The notes: generated from the letters alone by a model not told the origin. 13,966 nucleotides of DNA from SIG459 sp045532145 (GCA_045532145.1 JAZSFJ010000031.1:1-13966), one strand, 5' to 3'; positions 1-6,292 are shown, numbered from the stretch's first letter. Numbers and translations are program-made.

Positions 1-62
1 TCATAGCCAAACTTGATTTGAACGACAGGGTGTTCGTTTCTAAAAAAATCTACCGCAGATAG
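1..62 (+). other. Possible 3' end of a gene entering from the left edge
   Basis: One plus-strand frame (codons starting at base 3) is open from the window edge to a TAG at 60-62 and would encode about 19 residues ending in DRVFVSKKIYRR, which looks protein-like. However, the minus strand is also open from an ATG at 95-93 to the edge (31 codons, beginning MFVDIVYTL), though it has no Shine-Dalgarno. The stretch is too short to choose between them or to name a product. The palindromic repeats begin just to the right, so a gene ending at 62 is slightly more natural. Low confidence. Confidence 0.2.
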
Positions 63-74
63 AATAGTCAATGT

Positions 75-109
75 GTATACTATGTCCACGAACATTTTGT
101 ATACTATGT
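75..109. repeat. Pair of 11-base direct repeats GTATACTATGT
   Basis: GTATACTATGT occurs at 75-85 and again at 99-109, a spacing of 24 bases. A related ATACTATG string recurs in the long hairpin at 1277-1325. The role is unknown; it may be the left margin of the repeat mosaic that follows. Confidence 0.5.
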
Positions 110-115
110 GGGCTG

Positions 116-480
116 TACAGGGGCGACGCGCCCTACGGGTGGCTGCGGAATTTTACCGGCGGGCGATTCGTGAATCGCCCCTACGGGTGGTGCAAAAATT
201 TCGCTTTCCCATTGTAGGGGACGGCCTCCCGGACGTCCCGCGCGGAAGGCATGCGCTTCCGCGTTGCACCCCGGCGAATGCGCAGCATACAGGTTCACCA
301 TGTAAGGAACGGTCTTGACCGTTCCTAAAAGCGCACTACCCAAAGCGGGACGGTCAAGACCGTTCCCTACAGTGATATAATCGCTTCCGTCCCGTCCTTC
401 CAAAAGTTTCCGTCACGGGCCGTCGGGGACGCCGGCCCCTACGAATGCTGCGGAATACGGCGTACCCTACGACAAGGAAG
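116..480. repeat. Mosaic of short palindromic intergenic repeats
   Basis: There is no convincing gene here; the open frames run across palindromes and change character with each one. Visible dyads are gggcgattc/gaatcgccc (161-180), cgcggaag/cttccgcg (241-263), a perfect aggaacggtc/gaccgttcct (305-326) and a bulged partner gggacggtc/gaccgttccc (347-367). A GC-rich dyad-like string lies around 418-439. Units are punctuated by CCCTACG or a close form at 131-137, 179-185, 436-442 and 465-471, and by the inverse TGTAGGGG near 214. GCTGCGGAA also recurs (143-151, 447-455). This looks like several copies of short interspersed palindromic elements inserted side by side downstream of the FNT gene. Confidence 0.6.
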
Positions 481-491
481 GCTTTAAAATG
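472..491. repeat. Fragment matching the right end of the 12966-13117 repeat element
   Basis: The 20 bases at 472-491 match 13101-13120 at 19 of 20 positions (shared core AGGCTTTAAAATG). They are followed by an A-rich stretch in both places. In both loci the match lies beside a transcription terminator downstream of a gene. I read it as a remnant of the same inverted-repeat family whose other end has been lost here. Confidence 0.5.
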
Positions 492-493
492 CT

Positions 494-521
494 AAAACCC
501 TCCACCGCAGTGGAGGGTTTT
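494..521 (-). terminator. Terminator of the FNT gene
   Basis: A perfect 12-base-pair stem (494-505 with 510-521) closes on a CGCA loop. It has A/T runs on both sides, so it can work in either direction. It starts 9 bases beyond the stop codon of the FNT gene. Confidence 0.85.
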
Positions 522-530
522 ATTATCAAT

Positions 531-1154
531 TCACTTTTTCTCTTTCCACATTCTCAAAAGCGGGAAGATGACACCGCCTACGGCGTTGCCCAGGGTCATT
601 ACGATGAGGTAGCCAAGGGTCTTTGCGCTCCATACGCCGGCAATAGAGAAATAAAACATATTGGCCACGCAGTGCTCAAAGCCGCAGAGGATGAACACCA
701 CAACGCCGAAGAAAAGGGCCAGATATTTGCCCACTTCGTGGGGATTGCGCTTAAATCCGTCCACGCCGATGAATATCATCACGTTGCAGAAGATGGCCAG
801 CACGAAAATGCTGAGAAGACCGTCCCCCAGCTTCACATTGCAAAGGGCCATAGCCTTTTCTGCCATAGCGGGACCCACGCGGGTCATAAGGAACAGCTGA
901 GCGCAGAGGAAAGTGCCCACAAGATTTCCAAGCCAGATGATGGCTACATCAAGAGCGTAGCCTATCTTATTTTCAAACACATAGCAGACCTTGCCTGTAT
1001 AAAGATTCAGGCCAAAGGTGCAGACCGTGAAAAGGCCGACGGTAAAAAGCACGCTGCCCAGCACCTTACTGTCCACGCTGAGAAATGCCGCGCCGCCTAT
1101 GCTGATAGCCGCGCCGGCGATAATTGCAAAAACAAATGTCTTCAATCTCTCCAT
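531..1154 (-). CDS. Formate/nitrite transporter (FNT) family channel
   Basis: This is a 207-residue integral membrane protein of the FNT family: pentameric channels that pass small anions such as formate, nitrite or hydrosulfide together with a proton. The hallmark string GFEHCVANM (residues 158-166) carries the central pore histidine, H161. An NLYTGK segment near residue 50 corresponds to the LFTGN loop of FocA. About six hydrophobic helices fit the fold, but the protein is shorter than FocA (about 280 residues) and lacks most of the N-terminal amphipathic region, as in short clostridial members. The start is supported by an upstream AAGGGGG at a normal distance. The transported anion cannot be read from sequence; formate or hydrosulfide are both reasonable. 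It appears monocistronic, ending at the terminator at 494-521. Confidence 0.85.
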   Translation of the reverse strand: MERLKTFVFAIIAGAAISIGGAAFLSVDSKVLGSVLFTVGLFTVCTFGLNLYTGKVCYVFENKIGYALDVAIIWLGNLVGTFLCAQLFLMTRVGPAMAEKAMALCNVKLGDGLLSIFVLAIFCNVMIFIGVDGFKRNPHEVGKYLALFFGVVVFILCGFEHCVANMFYFSIAGVWSAKTLGYLIVMTLGNAVGGVIFPLLRMWKEKK

Positions 1155-1243
1155 AACAATCTGCCCCCTTTTTTCTTAATTTTATCATGTTTTCTTCGTG
1201 TATGCCACATTTTTTCCAACTTTTAACCACATTATAATGTAGA

Positions 1244-1281
1244 AAAATGCACAGCCGGTATCGTTTCCGACTGTGCATTTT
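1244..1281 (-). terminator. Hairpin resembling a bidirectional terminator
   Basis: Eleven perfect base pairs (1244-1254 with 1271-1281), one C/A mismatch and three more pairs surround an 8-base loop. Four A on one side and four or five T on the other give a terminator shape on both strands. On the minus strand it lies after the muramidase gene and before the FNT gene, so it may separate their transcripts. Confidence 0.55.
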
Positions 1282-1325
1282 CATAGTATCAAAAGTGACA
1301 CGTACACTTTTGATACTATGAAAAT
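1277..1325. repeat. Perfect 21-base-pair hairpin
   Basis: Bases 1277-1297 pair perfectly with 1305-1325 around the 7-base loop ACACGTA. The first five bases are shared with the terminator-like hairpin at 1244-1281, so the two cannot both form fully in one RNA. There is no U tract, so it is not a classical terminator. It looks like an interspersed palindromic element or a structured RNA segment. Confidence 0.6.
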
Positions 1326-1326
1326 A

Positions 1327-1357
1327 GCTTTTTTGAGCCTTAAGGGCTCAAAAAAGC
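1327..1357. repeat. 13-base-pair inverted repeat with A/T-run arms
   Basis: GCTTTTTTGAGCC (1327-1339) pairs with GGCTCAAAAAAGC (1345-1357) around a TTAAG loop. The T run is in the 5' arm on either strand, which is the reverse of an intrinsic terminator. Confidence 0.6.
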
Positions 1358-1370
1358 CGGGATTTAAACG

Positions 1371-1395
1371 TGCAGGGGGCCCTTTGCCCCCTGCA
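1371..1395. repeat. GC-rich inverted repeat after the muramidase gene
   Basis: TGCAGGGGGC (1371-1380) pairs with GCCCCCTGCA (1386-1395) around a 5-base loop. It lies 47 bases past the stop of the muramidase gene on the minus strand, without a following T run. It is one of four adjacent hairpins that fill the gap between the muramidase and FNT genes. Confidence 0.6.
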
Positions 1396-1442
1396 CACGC
1401 CCCCGCTTCTCTGTTTCGTAACTCTGACGCAGGGTTTTGTTG

Positions 1443-2306
1443 TTATTCCTGTTTGGCCTGCTCTGCATCGGCAGGAATGGGTATGAACAGCATATTTCTG
1501 TCCACCTCGCCCTCAACTCCGTCCACGGAGCCGGGGCCGGTAACGGCGTTCTGCCAGAGATAATGCTGATAGTAGAAGTCCGGGTAGTCGTTCAATGCCG
1601 CCGCCCACCATGTGAGATTGGTCAAGCGGCTGAGGTCATAGCTGTAGTAGCCCAGGTTGCGGTAGAAATATACCCCCGCATCGTAGCCGGCTGCAGCTAT
1701 TTTCTCGCCAAAGGCCAGAGCGCAGTCGGTAATGATTTCGCCGCCCAGACCGTCGGTGCGGGCCTCGTCATTGCCTATGCTCTCCCAGTCGTAGAAAACG
1801 GGGAGGCTCAAAGCCCCGGGGCCGAAGTCCGAGAGTATGGCCAGCAGATACTCCGCCTCTTCCACGGCCTCCTCGGCAGAAATGGCCTGAGAGAAGAAAT
1901 ACACACCCACGTCAAGGCCCGCCCTCATAGCGCCCTTCATATTTTCCTCAAAATAGGCATCGGTAAAAAGACCGCCCTCGCTGTAGCCGCGATAGCCCGC
2001 CCGGATGATGGCAAAGTCTATGCCGTCATCAGCCACGGCCTCCCAGTCCACAACGCCCTGATGCTCGCTGACATCAATGCCCTGAAGCACTTCGTATTCC
2101 GTGCCGGTATAGACCCCCTCAGTGAAGTCCTGGGGGCCTATATCGTTCACGGGCAGTCCCTCAATGGGCCTTATCCACATCTGGGTGCCGTAGCCTGTCT
2201 CCACCTGCACCATACCCTCATAGGGGTCAACAGCCTCCTGTCCCCCGCAGCCGCAGAGGAGCACAAGCAGCGCAAGGGCCGCAGCGGCAAGTTTTATGTA
2301 TCTCAT
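1443..2306 (-). CDS. GH25 muramidase (lysozyme-like) lipoprotein
   Basis: This 287-residue secreted protein contains a glycoside hydrolase family 25 domain, which cleaves the beta-1,4 bond between N-acetylmuramic acid and N-acetylglucosamine in peptidoglycan. The N-terminus is a hydrophobic signal ending in LCGC (residues 17-20), a usable lipobox, so the mature protein is probably lipid-anchored at C20. The GH25 domain starts at GIDVSEHQG (76-84, with D78) and continues through FAIIRAGYRG (99-108). It has the catalytic FYDWE (171-175, D173 and E175) and ends with a WWAA and YLWQ strand pattern (233-252). Roughly 50 residues between the lipobox and the domain are likely a linker. There is no separate cell-wall-binding repeat. 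It is monocistronic, with its own promoter at 2339-2367. A role in wall turnover is inferred. Confidence 0.92.
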   Translation of the reverse strand: MRYIKLAAAALALLVLLCGCGGQEAVDPYEGMVQVETGYGTQMWIRPIEGLPVNDIGPQDFTEGVYTGTEYEVLQGIDVSEHQGVVDWEAVADDGIDFAIIRAGYRGYSEGGLFTDAYFEENMKGAMRAGLDVGVYFFSQAISAEEAVEEAEYLLAILSDFGPGALSLPVFYDWESIGNDEARTDGLGGEIITDCALAFGEKIAAAGYDAGVYFYRNLGYYSYDLSRLTNLTWWAAALNDYPDFYYQHYLWQNAVTGPGSVDGVEGEVDRNMLFIPIPADAEQAKQE

Positions 2307-2338
2307 TATCCCACGCCCTTAATTTTATCTGTGTCTAT

Positions 2339-2367
2339 TTTATAGTATAGTTGCATCCTGATTGCAA
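2339..2367 (-). promoter_or_regulatory. Sigma-A-type promoter of the muramidase gene
   Basis: Read on the minus strand, TTGCAA (2367-2362) is followed by a 17-base spacer and TATAAA (2344-2339). It lies about 30 bases upstream of the muramidase start codon. Confidence 0.6.
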
Positions 2368-2385
2368 ACTTTGCACCCGTGCTAA

Positions 2386-3255
2386 TTATTCTTCGTTTTC
2401 GGGAGTCTCCTCCGCTGCTTCCACTTGCTCTGCACTCTCGCTTTCCTCAGCGGCAATTGCCTCAGGTGCAGGAACTTCCTTGATAAGAATACGGGAACGG
2501 ATGCAGTAGTATATTATGGCTCCAAGAGGCAGCAGAAGTCTCAGCTGCATTTCCCCGCTGCCGTAGCGGACAAGGGCGCTGTAGGACATCAGCCAGCCGA
2601 AGCTGAAATTCAGACTGAGGCCTCCGCCGATTTGCAGGCTCAGGGTGGCGGCAACCACAACAATGAGCAGTATGACCAGAGCTTTTTTCTTCACCTTTTT
2701 CCGGCAGCAGTCCACAAGAGCGAGGATTATCACCGCCAGGGCAGCCAGATTGGGCAAAATGAGCACAAGCCACTGGAGCACTCCCGCCTCACTCATGCTG
2801 TCCAGAGTGCCGGTGTAGTAAAGAGCCGTGCTCTTATAGTCCGTCACATGGAAGCCAGCAAGCTCCTCAAAATCGGAGTGGCGCACCACATCCACAACAT
2901 ATTTCCCCGTCTCAGAGCTGAGCAGATAGGAGGCCGAGACCATAGTGGCAGACTCGCCGCCGCTGAAATTGGTGTTGGTATTGATGGAAAGCAGCTGAAG
3001 CTCATAGCTCTCCACACCGGAAAGCTTCTGGGACAGCAGAGCAAAAGCTTGCCGGAAGTCCTCGTATGTACACACATCGTCCACAAGCTCATAGGCGCTT
3101 TCAGCGTTTCCCTCCAGAATTTCTGCCAGCATTTCCTCCGTATAGCCCCGAAGCTCTGCATCCTCAAGCTTTTCAAGCAGGGCCGCACAGCCTGTGCAGC
3201 AGAGCAGCAGGCAAAGGCAAATGACAGCAATGACAAAAAACTTCGTTTTCTTCAT
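2386..3255 (-). CDS. Putative lipoprotein with three C-terminal membrane helices, unknown function
   Basis: I do not recognise the family. With the start chosen here the protein has 289 residues. It begins with a signal segment ending in CTGC (20-23), a non-canonical lipobox. An extracytoplasmic domain of about 130 residues (25-155) has alternating helix and strand character, resembling small NTF2/DUF3887-like folds. Three hydrophobic segments follow (about 158-181, 192-210 and 238-256), with a basic CCRKKVKKK loop between the first two. The tail (261-289) is rich in Glu, Ala and Ser. The start at 3255 has AAGGAGG eight bases upstream. An in-frame ATG at 3285 overlaps the stop of the preceding LysR gene (TAATG) but has no ribosome site. 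The position implies co-transcription with the regulator. No catalytic motif is visible. Confidence 0.7.
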   Translation of the reverse strand: MKKTKFFVIAVICLCLLLCCTGCAALLEKLEDAELRGYTEEMLAEILEGNAESAYELVDDVCTYEDFRQAFALLSQKLSGVESYELQLLSINTNTNFSGGESATMVSASYLLSSETGKYVVDVVRHSDFEELAGFHVTDYKSTALYYTGTLDSMSEAGVLQWLVLILPNLAALAVIILALVDCCRKKVKKKALVILLIVVVAATLSLQIGGGLSLNFSFGWLMSYSALVRYGSGEMQLRLLLPLGAIIYYCIRSRILIKEVPAPEAIAAEESESAEQVEAAEETPENEE

Positions 3256-3284
3256 GGGTCTTTCCTCCTTTTTATTCGGCTTCA

Positions 3285-4130
3285 TTATTCAAAATACTTT
3301 GTAAGGGGCCGCGCACTGCGCTCGCTTATATACACAAAGTTGAATTCCCCTTTTATGTGCATATCCTCCACCATAAAGGTTGCAAGGTCCTCCCGGCAGC
3401 GGGAAATGGGCTCATAGGCAAAAGTGACAGCCCCGTCCCGGGCCACCAGTTCGCAGATTACCGCGAAGTTGCTTACATCGGAGCAGCGGCGGAAGCTTTT
3501 AAGCCCGTAGCCTCTGTCCTGTATGGCCTGTTCCAGCAGTCTGCGGGTGCCGGAGCCCTTTTCCCTTACCACAAGAGTCTCTTCCAGAGCCCTTTCCAGA
3601 CTCACCGTTTTCCCGGCGAAAGGGTGCTCCTTGGCGCAAATTCCCACAAATCTCTCCCTTTTGTAGAGGTGGTGGGGGTATTTCTCCTTGTCAAAAACAC
3701 CCTCTATAATTGCAAAATCCAGTTCTCCCCGTTCCAGCATTGCCAGAAGGTGCTCCGTGTTATCCACGATAAGCTCAAGCTCCCTGCCCTCATGGGAGAG
3801 AAACTCCCTGATTTGCCTGACTATAACAAATTCCCCTATGGTCTTTGTGGCGCCAACCCGGAGGCGAAGCAGCTCTTCCCCGCCAAAACCGAGACGCAGG
3901 GCAGCCTCCTCCGCACGGACAAGGTCAAAATGGCTCTTGAGCTTCTCCGCCTGGGGAGTTCTGTGCAGCTGATGTCCCCTGTATTCGAACAGCTTCACTC
4001 CATAATGGTTTTCCAGAAAGTGAATATGCTGGGTGACTCCCGGCTGGGTCATATTCAGTTTTTCCGCAGTCTTTCTGTAGTTCATCTCCTCATAGAGGGT
4101 CAGAAAGGTGTCAGCCCTGTAGTCCAGCAT
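3285..4130 (-). CDS. LysR-family transcriptional regulator (CysL/YeiE-like by context)
   Basis: This 281-residue LysR-type regulator has an N-terminal winged helix-turn-helix (about residues 1-60, with NYRKTAEKLNMTQPGVTQHI as the DNA-reading part) and a C-terminal effector-binding domain (about 88-281). It is slightly shorter than the usual 290-300 residues. It is transcribed divergently from a YeiH-family transporter. This is a conserved arrangement for CysL/YeiE-type LysR proteins, so it probably controls that transporter and itself. The effector is unknown; sulfur compounds are suggested only by that family association. The start has CGGAGG at a good distance (4136-4141). The downstream membrane protein gene starts close behind and is probably in the same transcript. 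Confidence 0.9.
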   Translation of the reverse strand: MLDYRADTFLTLYEEMNYRKTAEKLNMTQPGVTQHIHFLENHYGVKLFEYRGHQLHRTPQAEKLKSHFDLVRAEEAALRLGFGGEELLRLRVGATKTIGEFVIVRQIREFLSHEGRELELIVDNTEHLLAMLERGELDFAIIEGVFDKEKYPHHLYKRERFVGICAKEHPFAGKTVSLERALEETLVVREKGSGTRRLLEQAIQDRGYGLKSFRRCSDVSNFAVICELVARDGAVTFAYEPISRCREDLATFMVEDMHIKGEFNFVYISERSARPLTKYFE

Positions 4131-4152
4131 AAAAGCCTCCGATTATCTGAGC

Positions 4153-4176
4153 TTATCATTCCATAATAAATGATAA
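4153..4176. promoter_or_regulatory. Dyad operator candidate for the LysR regulator
   Basis: TTATCATT (4153-4160) and AATGATAA (4169-4176) form a perfect inverted repeat with an 8-base gap, containing the T-N11-A pattern expected of LysR sites. Its centre is about 48 bases upstream of the predicted transcription start of the YeiH-type gene. Further TTATC half-sites occur at 4143-4147 and 4185-4189. Confidence 0.55.
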
Positions 4177-4177
4177 T

Positions 4178-4206
4178 TTTATTTTATCAGATTCCGGGGT
4201 TATAAT
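4178..4206 (+). promoter_or_regulatory. Promoter of the YeiH-family gene
   Basis: A perfect TATAAT lies at 4201-4206, with a weak TTTATT as -35 element (4178-4183, 17-base spacer). A weak -35 box fits a promoter that needs an activator. The gene starts 33 bases downstream of the -10 box with AAGGAG at 4227-4232. Confidence 0.6.
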
Positions 4207-4209
4207 CAA
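4181..4209 (-). promoter_or_regulatory. Promoter of the LysR gene
   Basis: On the minus strand, TTGATT (4209-4204), a 17-base spacer and TAAAAT (4186-4181) form a good promoter. Its -35 box lies on the same bases as the -10 box of the divergent promoter, so the two cannot be occupied together. The operator dyad lies just downstream of its start, which suits autorepression. Confidence 0.6.
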
Positions 4210-4239
4210 GCTTAAAGACAAAAGTTAAGGAGAAGACCC

Positions 4240-5268
4240 ATGAAAATAGTAAAGCTTATCCCCGGCATTATTTTGGCCGCCGCCATAGCCCTTCTGGCAA
4301 GCTGGCTTGAAAGAGCGCTGCCTATCCACCTCATCGGCTCCGCGGTCATCGCCATGTTTATAGGAATGTTTCTGAATCCTCTGGTGAAAAAGACCCCCGT
4401 TCTCGCTACCGGTCTTAAATTCACCTCCAAGAAAATACTGAAATTCGCCATTATTCTGCTGGGTCTCTCCCTGAACATAAGCACCATCCTTCATGTGGGC
4501 AGGCTCTCCCTTACGGTGATGGTATTCACCCTCCTCACCTGCTTCGGCGGAGGCCACTTTATCGGAAAGGCTCTGGGCCTGAACTGGAAGCTCAGCAACC
4601 TTATCTCCGCCGGCACGGGCATCTGCGGCGGCTCCGCCATTGCCGCTATAGCCCCCACCATTGACGCCGACGACAACGACGTGGCCTACGCCATGAGCGC
4701 CACCTTCCTGTTCGACATGGCCATGATTGTCCTCTTCCCCATTATGGGCCGGGCTCTTGGCATGAGCGACGAGGCCTTCGGCATCTGGGCCGGCACTGCC
4801 GTAAACGACACCTCCTCCGTTGTTGCCACGGGCTACGCCTTTTCCGAGGGAGCCGGAGACTTTGCCACCATGGTGAAGCTCACCCGCACCCTCGCCATCA
4901 TCCCTACAGTCATTGTCTTTGCCTTTATCCAGCTTAATATCAAGCGCCGAGAAGCTCTTGCTCAAAGCAGGGATGGCGGCGAGCTCAAGGCCAATTTCTC
5001 CATTGTGAAGATATTCCCCTGGTTCATTCTGGGCTTCCTTGCCATGAGCATTGTTGCAAGCCTCCTCCCCATTCCCGCCGCTGTGGTGTCCGGCACCAAG
5101 AGCGCCAGCAAGTTCCTCATGGTCTGCGCCCTTGCGGCCATTGGACTTAACACCTCCTTCTCCGGCATGAAAAAGTCCGGCATCCGCCCCATGGTCCACG
5201 GCTTCATAATCTCCGCCCTTGTGGTCATTGTGGCCCTGTTGGTGGAAGTATGCATGGGCATCGTGTAA
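4240..5268 (+). CDS. YeiH/UPF0324-family membrane transporter (putative sulfate exporter family)
   Basis: This 342-residue polytopic membrane protein has about ten hydrophobic helices and belongs to the YeiH (UPF0324) family, often annotated as putative sulfate exporters. The family signatures are GTGICGGSAIAAIAP (125-139) and GTAVNDTSSVVATGYA (185-200). They lie in similar helical settings in the two halves of the protein, suggesting an inverted-repeat fold. Length is normal for the family. The substrate is not established; sulfite, sulfonate or sulfate efflux has been suggested because family members pair with CysL/YeiE-type regulators, and here a LysR gene is divergent. Start chosen for AAGGAG 7 bases upstream. 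It appears monocistronic and ends at a strong terminator. Confidence 0.9.
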   Translation: MKIVKLIPGIILAAAIALLASWLERALPIHLIGSAVIAMFIGMFLNPLVKKTPVLATGLKFTSKKILKFAIILLGLSLNISTILHVGRLSLTVMVFTLLTCFGGGHFIGKALGLNWKLSNLISAGTGICGGSAIAAIAPTIDADDNDVAYAMSATFLFDMAMIVLFPIMGRALGMSDEAFGIWAGTAVNDTSSVVATGYAFSEGAGDFATMVKLTRTLAIIPTVIVFAFIQLNIKRREALAQSRDGGELKANFSIVKIFPWFILGFLAMSIVASLLPIPAAVVSGTKSASKFLMVCALAAIGLNTSFSGMKKSGIRPMVHGFIISALVVIVALLVEVCMGIV

Positions 5269-5276
5269 GAATATTA

Positions 5277-5315
5277 AAAACCCCCTGCTGACGAGCTTCA
5301 TCAGCAGGGGGTTTT
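5277..5315. terminator. Bidirectional terminator between convergent genes
   Basis: A perfect 15-base-pair stem (5277-5291 with 5301-5315) with a 9-base loop has A-rich and T-rich flanks on both sides. It lies between the YeiH-type gene and the convergent hydrolase, so it probably serves both. Confidence 0.9.
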
Positions 5316-5336
5316 AATATATTCATCTCTTTATTC

Positions 5337-6125
5337 TTATCTTTTTGCGAAATCTCTCAGATAGCTCAGAGCTTCCCGGTCGTATTTGCCTTTGAAGCCG
5401 TGTTTGCCCTTCTCTATGATGTGGAGAGTGGCATTGGCATAGGACTTCTGGGCCTTTTTGGCGTAGTCAAGGTTAACGATAGCATCCTTTGTGCCGTGGA
5501 TTATCATAACGGGGCCGGGGTAGGGGCTGATCTCCTTGAAGGGGTCAAGACCGATAACATCGGCAACGTAGCAGCGGCCCAGCTTCATGGGTCCGCACTT
5601 TATAAGCTCGGGAATATTCTGGGGGTCGAACTTTGCGAACATCATCTTGCCGGAACGGGCATCGTCGGGGATGCAGAGAGCGGGATACAAAAGCACCAGC
5701 TTTTCCACCATTTCCGGATGCTTTGCTGCGGTGAGAGCGGAGACAAAGCCGCCCTGGCTGGCGCCCATGAGCAGCAGCTCATCGCCGGTGTAAGGCAGGC
5801 TCTTTGCATAGGCGATGACCGCCTCCAGGTCCTTTATCTCGGTGAGCACGGACATATCCGTGGTCTTGCCCTCGCTCTTGCTGCCGAAAACTCCGCCGCC
5901 GCAGAAGTCGTAGCAGTAAGCGGCGTAGCCCAGCTCAGCCAGAGCCTGTGCATACTGTCTCACGGTGTTCTGGTTCACAAGAAAGCCGTGGCTCACGATG
6001 GCAACGGGCAGATTCTCTCCGGCGGGTCTGTACTCGGTGCCCCGGATAGTGAGGCCGTCCCTCTTGCACTCAAAAAAGCTCTCGGTGTAAAGATCGGATT
6101 TGGATTTTTTGTAGAACAAAGACAT
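5337..6125 (-). CDS. Alpha/beta hydrolase (serine esterase/peptidase-like)
   Basis: This 262-residue cytoplasmic alpha/beta hydrolase is close in layout to S33/Hydrolase_4 and cinnamoyl-esterase-type enzymes. The oxyanion region is SHGF (45-48). The nucleophile elbow is GASQGG (121-126, Ser123), the acid is Asp214 in IIHGTKDAIV, and the base is His242 in KGKHGF. The triad is complete, with no signal peptide. A DFCGGGVFG segment (73-81) matches the D-x-x-G-x-G loop common in this group. A lid-like insertion lies at about 150-200. The substrate cannot be predicted; a small ester is likely. It has its own promoter at 6162-6190 and ends at the terminator shared with the convergent YeiH-type gene. 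Confidence 0.88.
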   Translation of the reverse strand: MSLFYKKSKSDLYTESFFECKRDGLTIRGTEYRPAGENLPVAIVSHGFLVNQNTVRQYAQALAELGYAAYCYDFCGGGVFGSKSEGKTTDMSVLTEIKDLEAVIAYAKSLPYTGDELLLMGASQGGFVSALTAAKHPEMVEKLVLLYPALCIPDDARSGKMMFAKFDPQNIPELIKCGPMKLGRCYVADVIGLDPFKEISPYPGPVMIIHGTKDAIVNLDYAKKAQKSYANATLHIIEKGKHGFKGKYDREALSYLRDFAKR

Positions 6126-6161
6126 AAGCGCGCCATCCCTTCATTTTTCTAAGATGTTATT

Positions 6162-6190
6162 ATTCTAGCAAATGCGGTTTATTATTTCAA
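6162..6190 (-). promoter_or_regulatory. Promoter of the alpha/beta hydrolase gene
   Basis: On the minus strand TTGAAA (6190-6185), a 17-base spacer and TAGAAT (6167-6162) lie about 37 bases upstream of the start codon. An AAGGGA ribosome site lies between. Confidence 0.65.
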
Positions 6191-6246
6191 TATGGCGATG
6201 AAAAAAGCCTTCTGTAAAAAGCCTAAAAAAAAAATTTAAAAAAATG

Positions 6247-6275
6247 TTGACAAACGCCGCGGCTTTTGTTATTAT
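6247..6275 (+). promoter_or_regulatory. Strong promoter of the tRNA unit
   Basis: A consensus TTGACA (6247-6252), an exact 17-base spacer and TATTAT (6270-6275) lie 17 bases upstream of the tRNA-Thr gene, with a GC-rich stretch in the spacer. Confidence 0.85.
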
Positions 6276-6292
6276 AGTCGAGCTGACAGCTT

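Noticed and set aside
73..403. Two open frames (81 and 99 residues) in the left repeat region
   Set aside because: Both translate palindromic repeats, lack ribosome sites and have Arg/Pro/Gly-rich composition.
116..480. CRISPR array
   Set aside because: No regularly spaced identical repeats with unique spacers; dyads differ in sequence and spacing, and there are no cas genes.
489..1226. 245-residue plus-strand open frame over the FNT gene
   Set aside because: Starts inside the terminator hairpin and overlaps the well supported FNT gene; His/Ala-rich antisense composition.
1327..1357. Intrinsic terminator of the muramidase gene
   Set aside because: The T run is in the 5' arm and the A run in the 3' arm on both strands, opposite to a working terminator.
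1437..2345. 302-residue plus-strand open frame over the muramidase gene
   Set aside because: Antisense to a protein with complete GH25 catalytic motifs; no start signals.
4225..5301. 358-residue minus-strand open frame opposite the YeiH-type gene
   Set aside because: Shadow frame with His/Gly/Glu-rich composition that crosses the terminator; no family resemblance.
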